NCBI GenBank assembly: GCA_937925595.1
Contig: CALALQ010000493.1
Coordinates: forward strand, 28,229-92,228
Length of the DNA: 64,000 bases
Direction: 5' to 3'
DNA from: an uncultured Demequina sp.
GTDB lineage: Bacteria > Actinomycetota > Actinomycetes > Actinomycetales > Demequinaceae
A program made the translations under genes and the position numbers. How positions within the stretch are numbered: the stretch's first letter is position 1; every line of letters begins with the position of its first letter. This document shows, piece after piece, positions 41,204-49,290 of this stretch. The notes under the pieces were generated by a model. The model worked only from the letters and a program-made list of their open reading frames with translations. It did not search any database and was not told the origin of the DNA.

Positions 41204-41254
41204 GGGTGCTCCTGAGATTTCGAGAGGTCGACCGGTGGTCGACGTGTGGGCAGA

Positions 41255-41299
41255 CACGAAGAGGCCCCTCACCGCGGGTGCGGGAGGAGCCTCTTCGTG
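41255..41299 (-). terminator. 11-bp perfect hairpin between MoxR and VWA genes
   Basis: CACGAAGAGGC (41255-41265) pairs with GCCTCTTCGTG (41289-41299). Confidence 0.75.
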
Positions 41300-41307
41300 T
41301 GACTCGA

Positions 41308-42543
41308 TCAGGCCATGAAGGAGCTGAGGACGAGTCGAGTGGTGTCGCCCACCGAGGTGGACGTGCCGAACAGCACCGAGAGGTTCTCGTCGTCGAGCAT
41401 GGACGCGGCCGCCAGCTGCACCAGCAGACGGTTGTGGTCCGGCTCGATCGCGGCGACCTGCTGCGCGAGCTGCTCGATGATGATGCGGTTGTCGGCGTGC
41501 TCGTAGAGCGCGTACAGCAGCGAACCCGACTTCTCGTGCTCGGTGAGCGACGAGATGATCGCCTCCAGGTCGTTCACCGTCGCGGCCTGCTTCAGGCTGT
41601 TGAAGCAGTTCGGCTTGGGGGCCGTGAGCTGCTGCACCTGGGCGGCGGCGCCGGAGTTGAGACCGCTGGCGATCTCCGCGACCAGGTGGGTCGCGAACTC
41701 CGTGTTGCCGACGTGCGCCTCGACGATCTCGTTGAGCATCGTCGTGTCGCGGCCGTCCTGCGTGGTGATCTGAGTCTGGAGGTACTCGCTGAGCTTCACC
41801 GGGTCGACGGCGTTGAGCCAGCGGCTCATGGCGTCGATCGTGCGCGGCGTCGTGAGCTGGAGCATCTCCTCGCCGCCGTCGAGCAGGTCGGTGTACGTGG
41901 CGGTCGTGTCGTCGTCATCGTCGTGACCATCGGCGAGCACGGTGCTCGGGACACCCTTGGCGAAGACCAGGTGCGGGTAACGCACCAGGACCGCCTTGAC
42001 GTACGGGTTCAGGCCGTCGCCGAGGATGCCGATGAGGGTCTGGGCCTCCGGCTCGACGTTGTAGATAGAGAAGCGCGACAGCGACGCCTCGTCCAGCATC
42101 GTGACGTTGCCCTTGTTGTTGCCGGCGATCATGATGCGCAGGTTCGACGGGAGCTCAGACGAGCCGATGCGGCGCAGCGTCGGAAGCGACAGCGCCGCGG
42201 AGGTGACGTCCGAGGTCGAGCGGTTGATCTCGTCGAGGAAGAGGATCGGCCACTCGCGGGGGTTGGCTTCCGCGTAGGCGATCGCGTTCTGGATGACCTC
42301 GTGAGGGTAGAACACCTGGCTGTAGCTCTTGCCGTCCTTCGTCGGGACGAGGCGGCCGCCGGTGAGGTCGGCCTTGTCGGCGAGCTGGTTGCAGGGGAGC
42401 GTGAACGCCTTGGTGTCCATCGACTTGGCGAGGTCTTCGACGAACGAGCTCTTGCCGATGCCGGGCTCACCCATGAGGGCGGGGACGGCGCCGACCTCGA
42501 GGTCGACCTTGATGATCTCCGTGAGGGTTTCGTTGAACTTCAT
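41308..42543 (-). CDS. MoxR/CbbQ-type AAA+ ATPase
   Basis: 411 residues, ATG at 42543 with AAGGAAA upstream. Walker A GEPGIGKS (25-32), Walker B ILFLDEINRS (about 104-113), sensor 1 IAGNNKG and the LDEASLSRF segment follow MoxR/CbbQ order. MoxR proteins work with VWA partners to activate or remodel enzymes; two VWA genes lie immediately downstream. A second, helical half (residues 230-411) is unusual in length and contains an Asp-rich loop. No operator palindrome was seen near it. Confidence 0.8.
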   Translation of the reverse strand: MKFNETLTEIIKVDLEVGAVPALMGEPGIGKSSFVEDLAKSMDTKAFTLPCNQLADKADLTGGRLVPTKDGKSYSQVFYPHEVIQNAIAYAEANPREWPILFLDEINRSTSDVTSAALSLPTLRRIGSSELPSNLRIMIAGNNKGNVTMLDEASLSRFSIYNVEPEAQTLIGILGDGLNPYVKAVLVRYPHLVFAKGVPSTVLADGHDDDDDTTATYTDLLDGGEEMLQLTTPRTIDAMSRWLNAVDPVKLSEYLQTQITTQDGRDTTMLNEIVEAHVGNTEFATHLVAEIASGLNSGAAAQVQQLTAPKPNCFNSLKQAATVNDLEAIISSLTEHEKSGSLLYALYEHADNRIIIEQLAQQVAAIEPDHNRLLVQLAAASMLDDENLSVLFGTSTSVGDTTRLVLSSFMA

Positions 42544-42561
42544 GAGCGATTTCCTTGTCTG

Positions 42562-42577
42562 TGCGGCCGCGGCCGCA
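42562..42577. repeat. 16-bp perfect GC palindrome
   Basis: TGCGGCCGCGGCCGCA between the MoxR gene and its upstream neighbour; it can form a short hairpin or act as a binding site. Confidence 0.5.
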
Positions 42578-42603
42578 TGGTGGTGGCAGAGAGCTGAGGG
42601 GGC

Positions 42604-42981
42604 TCAGCCGATGCGATCGGGCAGTTCTGCGATGAGTAGGTCGGAGGGGCCGTCGACAGCCAGCGCACGCGCTTCGAGAGCGCCGGCGTTGTCGCCGTAG
42701 GGGTCGATGAGCACGACGATGAGGTCGGGCGCACGGGCTTCGCCCCCGATGGGGTCGGCGAACAGCCCGTGCTTCTCCGCGAAAGAGACGACGGAGAGCG
42801 ACGGTGCCCTCTCGTCGGCGTAGAGCACCCGATCGGTTGGGCGGAGGAGGCCGACCAGGAGCCGGTCGACACGGTCGTCGTCGGCGGCACTGACCGAATC
42901 GGGCAGACAGACGTAGACCGACCTGGTGGAGGATTTCGGCGTGGGCTTCAGCCACGCGGTGACGACGGTTCGTCTGGACAC
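42604..42981 (-). CDS. Small protein of unknown function
   Basis: 125 residues, GTG start at 42981 with TGGAGG upstream. The pattern of strands and helices (SVYVCLPDSV; LLVGLL; RVLYADERA; LIVVLIDPYGDNA) suggests a Rossmann-like or small alpha/beta fold. No catalytic motif recognised. It is probably the first gene of the MoxR/VWA/Clp/helicase transcription unit, preceded by a structured intergenic region. Confidence 0.45.
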   Translation of the reverse strand: MSRRTVVTAWLKPTPKSSTRSVYVCLPDSVSAADDDRVDRLLVGLLRPTDRVLYADERAPSLSVVSFAEKHGLFADPIGGEARAPDLIVVLIDPYGDNAGALEARALAVDGPSDLLIAELPDRIG

Positions 42982-43031
42982 AGCGCCTCCAGGGGATCGG
43001 TGAATCGGAAACCGGTAACTCGATGCCCCGT

Positions 43032-43142
43032 AGAAGGCGGAGCCTTCTGGTTAGCGACGTCTCGGGCAGGGCCAGCGCCCCTGCTCCGGGCGTCGCCATC
43101 ACTCCCGGCTGCGCAATGCGCAGCAACTTCGGCCATAGGCCG
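43032..43142. other. Structured intergenic region with several inverted repeats
   Basis: Within the 230-base gap 42982-43211 there are four consecutive inverted repeats: AGAAGGC/GCCTTCT (43032-43048), a long interrupted stem GCGACG/CGTCGC (43054-43096) with inner GCAGGG/CCCTGC, GCTGCGCA-A-TGCGCAGC (43108-43124) and CGGCC-ATA-GGCCG (43130-43142). No coding frame fits. It may be a leader RNA, a small RNA or an origin-like site. Confidence 0.45.
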
Positions 43143-43170
43143 GAGCCCTGGCGTCATGCTCACGCAGTGA

Positions 43171-43198
43171 ACGGCCCCCACGCACCGGTGGGGGCCGT
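43171..43198 (-). terminator. 11-bp perfect terminator
   Basis: ACGGCCCCCAC (43171-43181) pairs with GTGGGGGCCGT (43188-43198) around a six-base loop, after the gene ending at 43212. Confidence 0.8.
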
Positions 43199-43211
43199 CC
43201 GTTCGCCTGTC

Positions 43212-43643
43212 TCAGGTCGTCGTGCCGACGAGCGCTTCGTGCTCGGAGCGGGTGAGGCGAACCACCTCATACCGGGTGCGACCGTGCTCCGGGACGTAGT
43301 CCTCGTACGGGATGGGCTGGAACGGCTCGGGCACCTTGACGTCCCGCTTGTCGATGCCGTGGGCGCGGAGGATCTCGTGCTCCCGATTCGTCGCCTCGGC
43401 TGCGGCGATCTTGGCTTCGCGCTCGCGGCGAGCTCGGGCCATCGCGATCTCGTAGAGCGCGAAGTCGTTGTGGTTCAGCCGATCCCGGCGCGCATTGGCC
43501 GTCGCTTCGTCGGTGAACCAGCCCTCGTCTCGCTCGAGGGTGATGGAGGTGACGGGGCGACCATCCGCGTCGCGGTAGTCGTACCGGCTTTGGATCACGT
43601 GGATGCGCTCGTCGTCGCCGGGTGGATCGTTCATGGGTGCCAT
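43212..43643 (-). CDS. Hydrophilic protein of unknown function
   Basis: 143 residues, ATG at 43643 behind CAGGAGGCCC. It is charged, with a long helix in the middle (FALYEIAMARARREREAKI) and a C-terminal segment containing YEVVRLTRSEHEAL. No membrane segment or known motif. It ends at a strong terminator and is the last gene of a run that begins with the primase-polymerase. Confidence 0.45.
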   Translation of the reverse strand: MAPMNDPPGDDERIHVIQSRYDYRDADGRPVTSITLERDEGWFTDEATANARRDRLNHNDFALYEIAMARARREREAKIAAAEATNREHEILRAHGIDKRDVKVPEPFQPIPYEDYVPEHGRTRYEVVRLTRSEHEALVGTTT

Positions 43644-43667
43644 TGGGCCTCCTGTCTCGTGCCGACC

Positions 43668-43910
43668 TCAGCGGTCGGCGGTGGTCTTCCGCCGCGCCGA
43701 GGGGAGCCAGTCCTCCCAGAAGCCGAGCACTTCGCTGATCGAGCGACCGCGTGAGCGTTCAGCGACGGGAAGCGTGGCGGCGGCCCAGACGTCGGCGCGT
43801 TCAGCCCACGCGCGATAGTCGCGCCCCTGGTTCGAGAAGCGGGACGGTCGCGGGTCATCGGGGTGAGCGTTCGCGTACTTGTTGCGGTTCTCTCCGGTGG
43901 TGGTGGTCAC
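43668..43910 (-). CDS. Small protein of unknown function
   Basis: 80 residues, GTG start at 43910, two bases after the upstream stop, with TGGAGGAC as ribosome binding site. It is polar, Trp/Arg-containing and without membrane segments (SRFSNQGRDYRAWAERADVW). Tight spacing indicates co-expression with the genes on both sides. Function unknown. Confidence 0.4.
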   Translation of the reverse strand: MTTTTGENRNKYANAHPDDPRPSRFSNQGRDYRAWAERADVWAAATLPVAERSRGRSISEVLGFWEDWLPSARRKTTADR

Positions 43911-43912
43911 GC

Positions 43913-44419
43913 TCAGTCCTCCAGGTGCTGGTCGCCGGCGAACACGTCACCTTCGACATACGTGATGACCTCGCCGGTGCGGGTGTGCTTGAGCACGTAG
44001 TAGTACCCGGCTTCCGCCCAGGTGGTGCGCCAGTCGTCGCCGAGCGCGCTGCGCAGCGAGCGGTCTCCTCCGCTTCCTGCGAAGAATGCGGCGTCGGCGC
44101 TCATCGGCTGGTCGCGGTACACGCCGAGATGGGTGTAGGCGGGGTCCGTGAGGATCTCGCGCAGGCGGACGAAGGATGAGGGTCTCACTGCCTGGATGCG
44201 GTCCAGCTGGTGGTCGACCTGGCCCCAGAAGTCGGCGGGCACAGGTGCCCCGACCGTCGCGTCCATGAGGTTGCGAGCCTCGGCAATCTCTTCGAGCGAG
44301 AAGTTCCACTGCGCCTGGGCGCGGAAATAGGCGTCCGCGTCGTAGGCGGCGAACCACTCTGCGAGGCTTTCGCCAGCGCCCTGGGCTTCTTGAGCGACGC
44401 GATTGGTGTGCGTCTGCAT
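43913..44419 (-). CDS. Protein of unknown function
   Basis: 168 residues. The ATG at 44419 has GAGAGGAA upstream; the longer frame from 44584 crosses a hairpin and is rejected. It has an aromatic-rich N-terminal helix (EWFAAYDADAYFRAQAQW) and a C-terminal strand segment (GYYYVLKHTRTGEVITYVEG). No membrane segment or recognised family. Confidence 0.45.
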   Translation of the reverse strand: MQTHTNRVAQEAQGAGESLAEWFAAYDADAYFRAQAQWNFSLEEIAEARNLMDATVGAPVPADFWGQVDHQLDRIQAVRPSSFVRLREILTDPAYTHLGVYRDQPMSADAAFFAGSGGDRSLRSALGDDWRTTWAEAGYYYVLKHTRTGEVITYVEGDVFAGDQHLED

Positions 44420-44483
44420 GACGGTTCCTCTCTTGCCCTCGACGGGCGTCGTTGTGGCTGCGCGCTGTGCTTGCGGCTGCCGC

Positions 44484-44504
44484 CTCACGACCCCTGGTCG
44501 TGAG
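44484..44504 (-). terminator. 9-bp hairpin with three-base loop
   Basis: CTCACGACC (44484-44492) pairs with GGTCGTGAG (44496-44504), downstream of the primase-polymerase gene. Confidence 0.6.
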
Positions 44505-44540
44505 TTGCCATCGAATGCGGCGGTTGAGTGTGGTGTGGGG

Positions 44541-45500
44541 CTACGCGGTGGTTTCGGTCGCGGCATCTCCGACCCGGCGAGCAACGAGCGAGACGGCCGC
44601 GTTCAGGAGCAGGGGCATCCCGTTTCGCTGCTCGTCGTGCTTGTCGCGGGCGGGGAGGATCATCGTCGCGGCCTCATAGACGAGCCATGCTTTGACCGAC
44701 TCGTCGTAGGGGTGATCCGGGACACCGTCGGTGATCGCGATGAGGATGCGGCTCAGGCGGTTGTAGAGCGTCCCCAGCGTGGAGTACTCGAATCGCGAGT
44801 GGTCTCCGTGGAAGTCGTCCAGACTTCGCTCCAGCCCCAGCCGGGTCATCAGCTCGAGGATGTCATCGGCGCGAGGAATCACCGGGCGCTCCGAGGTGAA
44901 GTCGAAGTCGGCGGTCGCCGTCTCGACCGCATCCTTGGCGAGGCTCGCGTAGAGGTCCTCCCAGGCCGTGCTGACGTAGTCCTTAGCCGGCAGCGCCTCG
45001 GCGGGCACGGGCGCGCGAGTGAAGGTGACCCAGTGATCGAGCAGGATCTCGTACCAGCCGTGCTCCTCCTTCAGCACCTTCTTGCCCATCGCGATCGGGA
45101 ACTCCCAGAAGTTCGCGGGCATGGGAAGGATCAGGTGGTAGCCCTTCCCACTCATCGAGTACTCGGTGTAGTGGGCGGGCATGGTCAGCAGCTGCTGAGC
45201 AACGTCGGGAGGGCAGGTCTTCTCGATGTCGAGGACGAGGAATCCGTCCGTCTGCGCGCGCAGGTAGTACGCCGCGTTGCTGGCGCTCGGGAGGAACGTC
45301 GTCAGCGTCGGAAGGTCAACCAGGCATTGCGCGCTGATCTCATGTGCGCCCCAGATGCGCCCCGTCGACATGAGCTCGACCATGTTGATCGGCACCTTCT
45401 CGTTATCCGAGACGGTCCACCGGGGCGCGTCTGCGATGGCCCCGATGATCGGGTTGGCGTAGAACTCCGGGTACTCGGAGTGAGGGTCGATGTGACTCAC
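44541..45500 (-). CDS. AEP-type primase-polymerase-like protein
   Basis: 319 residues from GTG at 45500, six bases after AGAGAGGA. Motif I is FLVLDIEK with Asp91 and Glu93, motif II SGKGYHLIL (117-125) and motif III WYEILLDHWVTFT, which fits the E-x-Y-D...R-F-T-x-T segment of phage and plasmid prim-pol enzymes. The C-terminal 120 residues are helical. Such enzymes make primers and often extend them. With the D5-type helicase at 58755 and the DNA polymerase at 55024 it could supply the element's own replication start. No zinc motif is visible. Confidence 0.7.
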   Translation of the reverse strand: MSHIDPHSEYPEFYANPIIGAIADAPRWTVSDNEKVPINMVELMSTGRIWGAHEISAQCLVDLPTLTTFLPSASNAAYYLRAQTDGFLVLDIEKTCPPDVAQQLLTMPAHYTEYSMSGKGYHLILPMPANFWEFPIAMGKKVLKEEHGWYEILLDHWVTFTRAPVPAEALPAKDYVSTAWEDLYASLAKDAVETATADFDFTSERPVIPRADDILELMTRLGLERSLDDFHGDHSRFEYSTLGTLYNRLSRILIAITDGVPDHPYDESVKAWLVYEAATMILPARDKHDEQRNGMPLLLNAAVSLVARRVGDAATETTA

Positions 45501-45534
45501 GGGTGTCCTCTCTCGGAACCGGAATGGTGGGGCA

Positions 45535-45816
45535 TCAGGCGTAGGCGAGATGCGCCGGCGCGATGATCTCGATGTCGCGTTCTTCGACCACGTGGTCAAA
45601 CGTCTCCAACTCGGAGTCGTAGAGCGTCGTCGCCAGTTCGTCGCCGTCCATCTCAGAGAGCGCGTCCTCGTCTGCGGGCAGGCCGAGGTCGTCAAGCTGA
45701 CGGGCGGTGAGCCGGAAGGTCTGCACGACTTCCTCCGTGATCCGAATGGTGAACTCGGCCTCGGCGGCTTCGCGGATGTGCGCGGGGGTGATGTCGGTGG
45801 TCGATGCGAGCGTCAT
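45535..45816 (-). CDS. Small acidic protein of unknown function
   Basis: 93 residues. The ATG at 45816 follows AGGAGAAATC; the longer frame from 45951 includes a terminator stem and is rejected. Mostly helical and acidic (LDDLGLPADEDALSEMDGDEL), without membrane segments. It lies 34 bases upstream of the primase-polymerase start and is probably co-transcribed with it. Confidence 0.45.
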   Translation of the reverse strand: MTLASTTDITPAHIREAAEAEFTIRITEEVVQTFRLTARQLDDLGLPADEDALSEMDGDELATTLYDSELETFDHVVEERDIEIIAPAHLAYA

Positions 45817-45853
45817 GACTGATTTCTCCTGGGGATGAGGGGGAGTGCTGGAA

Positions 45854-45893
45854 CGAAGAAAGGCCCGGGCATGAAGCACCGGGCCTTTCTTCG
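45854..45893 (-). terminator. 15-bp perfect terminator
   Basis: CGAAGAAAGGCCCGG (45854-45868) pairs with CCGGGCCTTTCTTCG (45879-45893), after the gene ending at 45912. Confidence 0.8.
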
Positions 45894-45911
45894 TCAGGGG
45901 GTTACCTGGGC

Positions 45912-46922
45912 TCAGCCCTGGTAGGCGGGCGCCTGGCCGGGGACGTCCCACGGCGTGAACGCCGAGTCGCCGCCGGAGGCAGCCTGTGCCGCGTCACGCT
46001 CGGCGATCTGGGCCTGCAGGCGCGCGATCGTCTGCTCGGCAGTCTCCATCGGCGCTGCGGGTGCGGTCGCCTGCGGGAACGCGGGAGCTGCCGGAGCGGC
46101 GACCGGTGCGGCCTGCGGGAACGCGGGCGCGGCGACGGGAGCCGAGGCGGCCGGAGCCGACACGGGGAACGCCTGCTGCGCGAGCGTGGGTGCCGGGGCG
46201 ATGCCCTGTGCGCCGGGCATCGGCATCGGGAGACCCGACGCGCTGACCGCGCTGTTGGCGGGCACGGCGAAGCCGGCGCGGTCCGCCTCGGCGGCGAACG
46301 CAGCGGCGGCCGCGGCGGTGTCCGAGGGGGCAGCGTCCGTCGGCGCGGCGACCGTGCGGATCGGGCCGTTGACCACGATGCCGCGAGCGGCCAGCGCCGA
46401 CGTGTTCACACCCGACGAGTAGTACTTCGGCGCCTCGTTGAGGACGACCTGCTGCAGGCCGATGCCGCGCTTCTCGTAGCCCGCGGGCTTGAAGACCTCG
46501 AGGACGACCGTCACGTCGAGACCGGTCGCCAGGTCGCGCTCCAGGATGAGCTGGCGGTACTGGCCCGGGTTCTCCGGGTCCTGCTCGAGCACGGTGGGCA
46601 GGTAGGCCGACTTGTTGTCGACACCGAACGCCTGCTTGCCGGCGTTCTCGCCGCTCTTCACGGCGTACATGAGCTTCTCGTGGACGAAGACCTCTTCGGG
46701 CGACGGGTTCGCCGGGTCGGCCGGCAGCACCTGCGCGTCGACGAGGTTGATCGTCGTGTGCGGCACCGTGGTGGGGTACAGCGCACCACGCGCACGCGCC
46801 TGCTCGATGCTCTTGGTGAGAGCCTCACCCTCGATCAGTCGCGCGAGGCGCGAGAACGAGATCTTGCCGCGGACGAGGATCTGCGAGCCTTCGCGAAGGC
46901 GCTCAGCGGGGACGGCAGCCAT
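45912..46922 (-). CDS. Protein with conserved-looking N-terminal domain and Ala/Pro-rich tail
   Basis: 336 residues, ATG at 46922; only a weak CAGG precedes it. Residues 1-200 are strand-rich (ILVRGKISFSRLARLIEG; VVLEVFKPAGYEKRGIGLQ). Residues 205-300 are Ala/Pro/Val low complexity and the end contains SAFTPWDVPG. A strand-rich domain with a flexible tail is the layout of single-stranded DNA binding proteins, and it lies in the replication arm, but there is no clear OB signature or acidic tail tip. It is divergent from the LysM gene, with an operator palindrome between. Confidence 0.45.
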   Translation of the reverse strand: MAAVPAERLREGSQILVRGKISFSRLARLIEGEALTKSIEQARARGALYPTTVPHTTINLVDAQVLPADPANPSPEEVFVHEKLMYAVKSGENAGKQAFGVDNKSAYLPTVLEQDPENPGQYRQLILERDLATGLDVTVVLEVFKPAGYEKRGIGLQQVVLNEAPKYYSSGVNTSALAARGIVVNGPIRTVAAPTDAAPSDTAAAAAAFAAEADRAGFAVPANSAVSASGLPMPMPGAQGIAPAPTLAQQAFPVSAPAASAPVAAPAFPQAAPVAAPAAPAFPQATAPAAPMETAEQTIARLQAQIAERDAAQAASGGDSAFTPWDVPGQAPAYQG

Positions 46923-47028
46923 GTGGACCTGCTTTCGTTGGGGGTTGGTGCACGGTCGAGATCGACCGATGGATTGGGTGGGTTCGGCGTGAACGAACGA
47001 CCTCGTTCTGATGAAGTCGTGCGATATA

Positions 47029-47040
47029 CTCAAAAACGAG
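47029..47040. promoter_or_regulatory. Operator-like palindrome, site 15
   Basis: CTCAAAAACGAG followed by CGGAAACG, overlapping a TATACT box (47025-47030) that points towards the LysM gene at 47100. Confidence 0.65.
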
Positions 47041-47099
47041 CGGAAACGTGCTTCTACAGGACGGCGAAGCTCCTTCCTGAGACAGCGAGAGGCGTGAGG

Positions 47100-47561
47100 A
47101 TGACTGACGAGACCACCGAGGCACAGCGAGTCGCGAAGGCTCGCGCGCAGCACCGGTACGGGGTTGCCCCCGTCGTCGCCGTCGGCGTCCTGGTGGCAGG
47201 GCTCGCCGGCCTGTTCGTGTCTGGTGCCATTGGCGCAGCCAACGCGATGACCAGCCCGCATCCTGTCGCCCATCGGGTCTCTGAGGCTCCGCCGACTCCG
47301 TCTGCCGGTGTCGAGACACCGGTTGCGGAACCCTCAACGCCCCCGGATCGCGATAGCGATCAGACCGAAGCCACCTCCGCGTCCAGCACGGTCTACGTCG
47401 TACGCGACGGGGACACCCTGACGAAGATCTCGGCGCTGCACGGAGTGAGCGTCGACTCGATCGCCGAGTTCAACGGCATCCGCAATCTGAACGTCATCTC
47501 TGCGGGCGCGAAGCTCCGCATCCCGGTGGTGTACCTGCTACCGCAGGAGGCGGGTCACTGA
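47100..47561 (+). CDS. Membrane-anchored LysM protein
   Basis: 153 residues from ATG at 47100 with GAGAGG upstream; the frame open from 46680 is a shadow. One membrane segment (about residues 24-48) is followed by a Pro/Ser/Thr linker and a C-terminal LysM domain (YVVRDGDTLTKISALHGVSV ... IRNLNVISAGAKLRIP), which binds peptidoglycan. It is the only recognised plus-strand gene between 28 and 63.5 kb and carries the transfer operator, so it is probably a stray transfer-arm gene that holds the machine or mating partner at the wall. Confidence 0.8.
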   Translation: MTDETTEAQRVAKARAQHRYGVAPVVAVGVLVAGLAGLFVSGAIGAANAMTSPHPVAHRVSEAPPTPSAGVETPVAEPSTPPDRDSDQTEATSASSTVYVVRDGDTLTKISALHGVSVDSIAEFNGIRNLNVISAGAKLRIPVVYLLPQEAGH

Positions 47562-47574
47562 CCACCACACGACG

Positions 47575-47940
47575 TCAGCCGACGGGGGTAACCTCGTCGG
47601 CTTCTTCGTTGTCGACGTCGTTCGGGTCACGGAACGGGCGGTCGAGGATGACGCTGGCGAACGCGGCGATCTCGCTGGTGGTGTCGCTGTCCCACTCCTG
47701 CCCGTCCATGAGGTTGTAGACCGCGACGCCGAACTGCTCGAAGGGCGCGCGCTCACGGCGATCGACCTCGATGGCGTCGGCGACGATGTCGGCGAGCTGC
47801 TCGTAGAGGATCTTGTCGCCGAGCGCCCAGGACACAGCCTGGACCCAGGTCTCGGCCTCGTCGGCGCGCTCGATGCCGTGCGACTCGGCGGCGCGCTGAA
47901 AGGCGGCCTCTACGGCGCCGGAAAGTGCTTCGTTGGCCAC
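47575..47940 (-). CDS. Small acidic protein of unknown function
   Basis: 121 residues, GTG start at 47940 with TTGGAGCC upstream. Mostly helical (WVQAVSWALGDKILYEQLADIV) and acidic at the C-terminus. No membrane segment. Its last codons overlap a hairpin shared with the converging LysM gene. Confidence 0.4.
   Translation of the reverse strand: MANEALSGAVEAAFQRAAESHGIERADEAETWVQAVSWALGDKILYEQLADIVADAIEVDRRERAPFEQFGVAVYNLMDGQEWDSDTTSEIAAFASVILDRPFRDPNDVDNEEADEVTPVG
47577..47602. terminator. 8-bp hairpin between converging genes
   Basis: AGCCGACG (47577-47584) pairs with CGTCGGCT (47595-47602), followed on the plus strand by TCTTCGTT; likely ends the LysM transcript. Confidence 0.5.
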
Positions 47941-47988
47941 GGGGTGGCTCCAATCGTGTCGAGGGCTCAGGGATGCACACAGCGGCGC

Positions 47989-48198
47989 TCAGAGCGGGTG
48001 GATGTCGAGGTCGCCGAGCTGATCGAGCGGAGACAGGTCGGCTTCATCGGCCTGAGCCAGCGCCTCGGCGAAGGCGTCGCGGAGATCGTCGGGGGTGATG
48101 GTGTCCGGGCGGGAGACCCGGAGGTCGACGACCACGACACCGGGTCCGATCTCGATGCCGTCACCGACGGCGTCGCGTGGCGCGGGGGAGTGGGTCAC
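47989..48198 (-). CDS. Small acidic protein of unknown function
   Basis: 69 residues from GTG at 48198 with CGGAGC upstream. Contains strand-like GIEIGPGVVVVDLRV and a helix LRDAFAEALAQADEA. No known motif. It lies close upstream of the 47575 gene, so the two are probably co-transcribed. Confidence 0.4.
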   Translation of the reverse strand: MTHSPAPRDAVGDGIEIGPGVVVVDLRVSRPDTITPDDLRDAFAEALAQADEADLSPLDQLGDLDIHPL

Positions 48199-48226
48199 GG
48201 GCGCGCTCCGATGGGTAGATACGACA

Positions 48227-48261
48227 CCGCCCCGGCCATGCGAAGTGCACGACCGGGGCGG
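48227..48261 (-). terminator. 9-bp terminator hairpin
   Basis: CCGCCCCGG (48227-48235) pairs with CCGGGGCGG (48253-48261), after the secreted-protein gene. Confidence 0.65.
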
Positions 48262-48311
48262 CGGTTACGAGGGTGGCGGCCAGAGTTGGCGCCGACGTGG
48301 TTGCTACATCG

Positions 48312-49064
48312 TCACCACTGCGAGAAGACGCCATGCAGCAGGAACGTACTGTTGCTGCTGGCCCAGCGCTGAACGTGGCCTTCGGTCTGAAGGATGAGAG
48401 CGACGGGAGTCACCTCGAGCTTCTTGGCGATTGCGTCGCTGACCTTCTTGGCGACATCCTTGTTCTTGGCCTTCTTCACCCAGTTCTTGGGGAAGATCTT
48501 CGCCGCCTGGTTCAGCGCCTTGTACGCAACATTGATCTTGTTGCTGCGGTTGAGCTCGTAAGCCGCGTAGTTGAGCATCGCGCGGTAATGGAACTTCACG
48601 CCTTCGTCGTCGAGACGGAGCCGCTCGTCGACGTAGCCCATGATGGCTTCACCGTAGTTCTTGTGCATGGTGGCAGTGAGAACCTGCCAGTCGCGCAGCA
48701 CCAGCTTCTTGACCGTGGCGCGCGACTGCTTCGCCAGGGCCTCGTAGTGAGCCTTCTGCTTCTTGGTCTTCGCCTTGCTCGCACTCTTCTTGGCCGCCTT
48801 CTCCGCCTTCAGGGCGTTGAGTACGGTCTTCTTGTCGGCGAGCAGCTTCTTGCCGAGGTCGTTCTTCAGGCACGGCGACACATCGTCCGGCAGGTCGCGC
48901 GGTGTGAGCACGCCGTAGGAGAACGTCTTGACGGCCTTGTCGCAGGCGGTGGGCTTGGGCGGGTCCCAGGGCCACGCGCTTGCGGCCGGGGCAGCGACGG
49001 CTCCGACACCGAGGGACAGGGCGACAGCCACGAGCACCGCGGCGATCCTTTTCCGTATGGTCAT
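48312..49064 (-). CDS. Secreted Lys/Ala-rich protein
   Basis: 250 residues, ATG at 49064 with CGGAAGG upstream. A classical signal peptide (basic start, hydrophobic stretch about 8-25, cleavage likely after AASA near residue 30) precedes a Lys/Ala-rich, mostly helical mature protein with two cysteines near 41 and 65 that could form a disulfide. No catalytic motif recognised. It has its own promoter region with an inverted repeat. It might coat or modify the cell surface of carriers; function unknown. Confidence 0.55.
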   Translation of the reverse strand: MTIRKRIAAVLVAVALSLGVGAVAAPAASAWPWDPPKPTACDKAVKTFSYGVLTPRDLPDDVSPCLKNDLGKKLLADKKTVLNALKAEKAAKKSASKAKTKKQKAHYEALAKQSRATVKKLVLRDWQVLTATMHKNYGEAIMGYVDERLRLDDEGVKFHYRAMLNYAAYELNRSNKINVAYKALNQAAKIFPKNWVKKAKNKDVAKKVSDAIAKKLEVTPVALILQTEGHVQRWASSNSTFLLHGVFSQW

Positions 49065-49154
49065 GTTGACCTTCCGTTGGGGGATGGACGACCGCCGATT
49101 GAACGGTCGCTTCTCCTATGCGCGAGGGGTTTCCAATCCGCTTCACTCATAGGG

Positions 49155-49187
49155 GAAGTGGACTCGCGAGAGTGCCCCTTCCACTTC
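49155..49187. repeat. Nested inverted repeat upstream of the secreted-protein gene
   Basis: GAAGTGG (49155-49161) pairs with CCACTTC (49181-49187), enclosing ACTC-GCGA-GAGT (49162-49173). It lies in the 226-base gap 49065-49290, which otherwise shows no gene. It may be an operator. Confidence 0.45.
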
Positions 49188-49290
49188 TATATATGCGCGG
49201 TGGAGGGCCAATACGTGGGTCACTCTCGTCTTTCGGGCAGGTCAGCGGCGGTTTCGCTTCCATGCAGCCCGGGCGTGTCGCAGGGGTGAT

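Noticed and set aside
38897..41215. A 772-residue plus-strand frame
   Set aside because: Shadow of the two VWA genes, running across terminators and both gene boundaries.
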